Assembly: GCA_032622095.1 (NCBI GenBank)
Contig: CP136063.1
Coordinates: forward strand, 183,687,956 to 183,751,955
Source: Siphonodentalium dalli
Taxonomy: Eukaryota > Mollusca > Scaphopoda > Gadilida > Siphonodentaliidae
Reading direction: 5' to 3'
DNA length: 64,000 nucleotides
A model generated the notes under the pieces. The model saw only the letters and a list, made by a program, of their open reading frames with translations, was not told the DNA's origin and did no database searches. Position numbers and translations under genes: made by a program. Each line of letters opens with the position of its first letter. Positions within the stretch are counted from its first letter, which is position 1. Positions 63,112-64,000 of the stretch are shown here, piece after piece.

Positions 63112-63151
63112 ATGTGTATATTTTGTATGCGGGTAAGTATGACTTTTTCAA
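62618..63151 (-). pseudogene. LINE RT core fragment, 177 codons, mosaic
   Basis: Open. The ends are S-type, but the middle carries L-type residues (YKLHKRG, QSLRSLL, IFDHV) in place of Y, C and N, so it looks like a gene-conversion product. It also has S for C in LFASLLD, just before the motif A Asp. Confidence 0.83.
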
Positions 63152-64000
63152 ATAGTTTATATATAGCTGTTAATATGGTTATGGCACGATATCCCGGCAC
63201 TCACATCAAGTTTGTCATCGGAGAAAGAACTGAACGAAAAGCTGCTGTCCAAATTATCGTCACGCTTTAATCTCTTCTCTAACTGGAAAAACGAAATTGA
63301 AGATGTTGTTTCAGGTATACATGTACATATGGCCAATCTGATGTTAACATGTCAGTTTATAACTGAATATGAAAAACCGTTAATCGCATCGTTCTAGGTA
63401 ATCCGTGTATGTTTTTCAGACACATATGGTGTGCACACTCTAGCTGCATTATACCAGACTGCGACAAACATCGTAACATCTCAGATCAGTACAGGCCAGA
63501 ACTTAATACGATATACTGATTTATTTTCAAGCAACAGAAAGGAGTTTTTCGGCCAGGAAATATGCCGGTCTTAGTCAGGGAATAATAATTACCCCTTATT
63601 TTGCTACAATGATTATCAAGTACGATCTTTGTTTGTGTTTAGCAAGAGGTATGCCTAGACGGATTGCAGATTCCACTTCCATCAATGATGTAGAGAATTC
63701 GTTAAACGAGCACGCACGTTTAAATGTCACAAACTCATGTTTTGATTCGTTAAATAAAATGATCACATATTGTGTAGAATTGTACTTGAATCTCCAAATC
63801 TGACTATACCGAAAAGATATGTATCAAGTCCGAGATGCCTTCTCTGGTAAGGGTTACCAGCATCATGTCGTCTACTTGAGTTGTGGCAGAACAGTCTATT
63901 CCCTGAATTTGAAGGCCATAATGTTGTTTTTCTAATTTCCGGAGTAGATCATCGATATATAACTTATATAGCAGGGCAGGCAAATTAATACCTTGATTTG
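63112..64000 (-). repeat. Monomer 50 (S, partial, right edge)
   Basis: Short type with landmark variant atgtgtat. It runs off the window within the RT segment. Confidence 0.9.

Larger units (their letters stand above)
1..64000 (-). repeat. LINE-RT-derived tandem array (macrosatellite), about 51-53 monomers
   Basis: One landmark recurs 50 times in the same orientation at 1.19 or 1.26 kb spacing, and the sequence between landmarks aligns from end to end, so the window is a head-to-tail array. Each unit carries, on the minus strand, degenerate reverse-transcriptase coding sequence of a non-LTR retrotransposon. There is no EN domain, 5' UTR or poly-A tail between units, so this is not a run of separate LINE insertions. 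It is one internal fragment multiplied as DNA. The array enters and leaves the window in mid-monomer. Copy-number change by unequal exchange is an inference from the nested higher-order periods (2513, 3645, 4391 and 6169 bp). Confidence 0.96.

Noticed and set aside
1-64000. Regular repetition suggesting a CRISPR array
   Set aside because: Units are over 1 kb and nearly identical throughout, with no short repeats separated by unique spacers and no cas genes.
1-64000. Bacterial or phage operon reading of the many short frames
   Set aside because: Frames repeat with the monomer period, overlap on both strands, lack ribosome-binding sites and trace to one LINE-like RT. The pattern is eukaryotic satellite DNA.
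1-64000. Tandem full-length LINE or LTR retrotransposon insertions, or a retron/group II intron RT
   Set aside because: No endonuclease, UTR, poly-A tail, LTR, integrase or intron RNA structure lies between units. RT resemblance is to LINE-type RT, and each unit is the same internal piece.
1-64000. Centromere identity of the array (CENP-B box)
   Set aside because: I saw no convincing CENP-B-box-like motif in the monomer. Centromeric location cannot be judged from sequence alone.

Overview
The whole window is one continuous head-to-tail tandem array. Fifty successive copies of one landmark (an atgag motif followed by a tttgtatgcggg block, starting at 156, 1416, 2673, 3930 and so on to 63112) divide it into monomers of about 1.19 or 1.26 kb. 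I see no single-copy gene, rRNA, tRNA or CRISPR array, and no end to the array on either side. The only sequence foreign to the array is a 494-bp insertion at 20357-20850, flanked by a TTAA duplication.

Read on the minus strand, each monomer is a decayed piece of a non-LTR (LINE) retrotransposon reverse transcriptase. First comes the catalytic core: a QRGRC block, motif A LLDTQKEFDCVW, a QG-containing motif B, a YIDDLL block and motif C QVDD. After it, in shifted frames, come the RT thumb-like region and a block around LECAHHMCLKNIHGLPR. I know this order from invertebrate LINEs and find it most reminiscent of mollusc elements. The window therefore suggests a metazoan, perhaps a marine invertebrate or mollusc. 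The host is an inference from family resemblance, not something the sequence proves.

There are two main monomer classes. Long (L) units carry a 65-bp segment just after gcacgatat. Short (S) units lack it and also lack 3 nt near the landmark. A subclass S' (three copies) has ctat at the deletion point. All sixteen uninterrupted 177-178-codon RT frames lie directly upstream, in RT sense, of an S landmark. Most L-linked RT segments share a nonsense codon in motif A.

Layout: 1-4.6 kb, divergent L units; 4.6-13.4 kb, a 4391-bp block present twice; 13.4-16.4 kb, L units; 16.4-23.1 kb, an L-S-S trimer present twice, the second copy holding the TTAA insertion; 23.3-35.6 kb, a five-monomer 6169-bp block present twice and nearly identical; 34.6-40.9 kb, a 3645-bp period; 41-43.8 kb, L-S units; 43.8-49.8 kb, a 2513-bp L-L dimer in almost three copies; 49.8-64 kb, mixed L, S and S' units with one truncated junction near 57.2 kb and one gene-conversion-like mosaic near 62.9 kb.

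Nothing here looks like an operon or working pathway. The biology is that of a transposon fragment turned into a macrosatellite, shaped by unequal exchange, gene conversion and one later DNA-transposon insertion. In monomer entries, strand '-' refers to the reverse-transcriptase sense, and the monomer start is set arbitrarily at the landmark.
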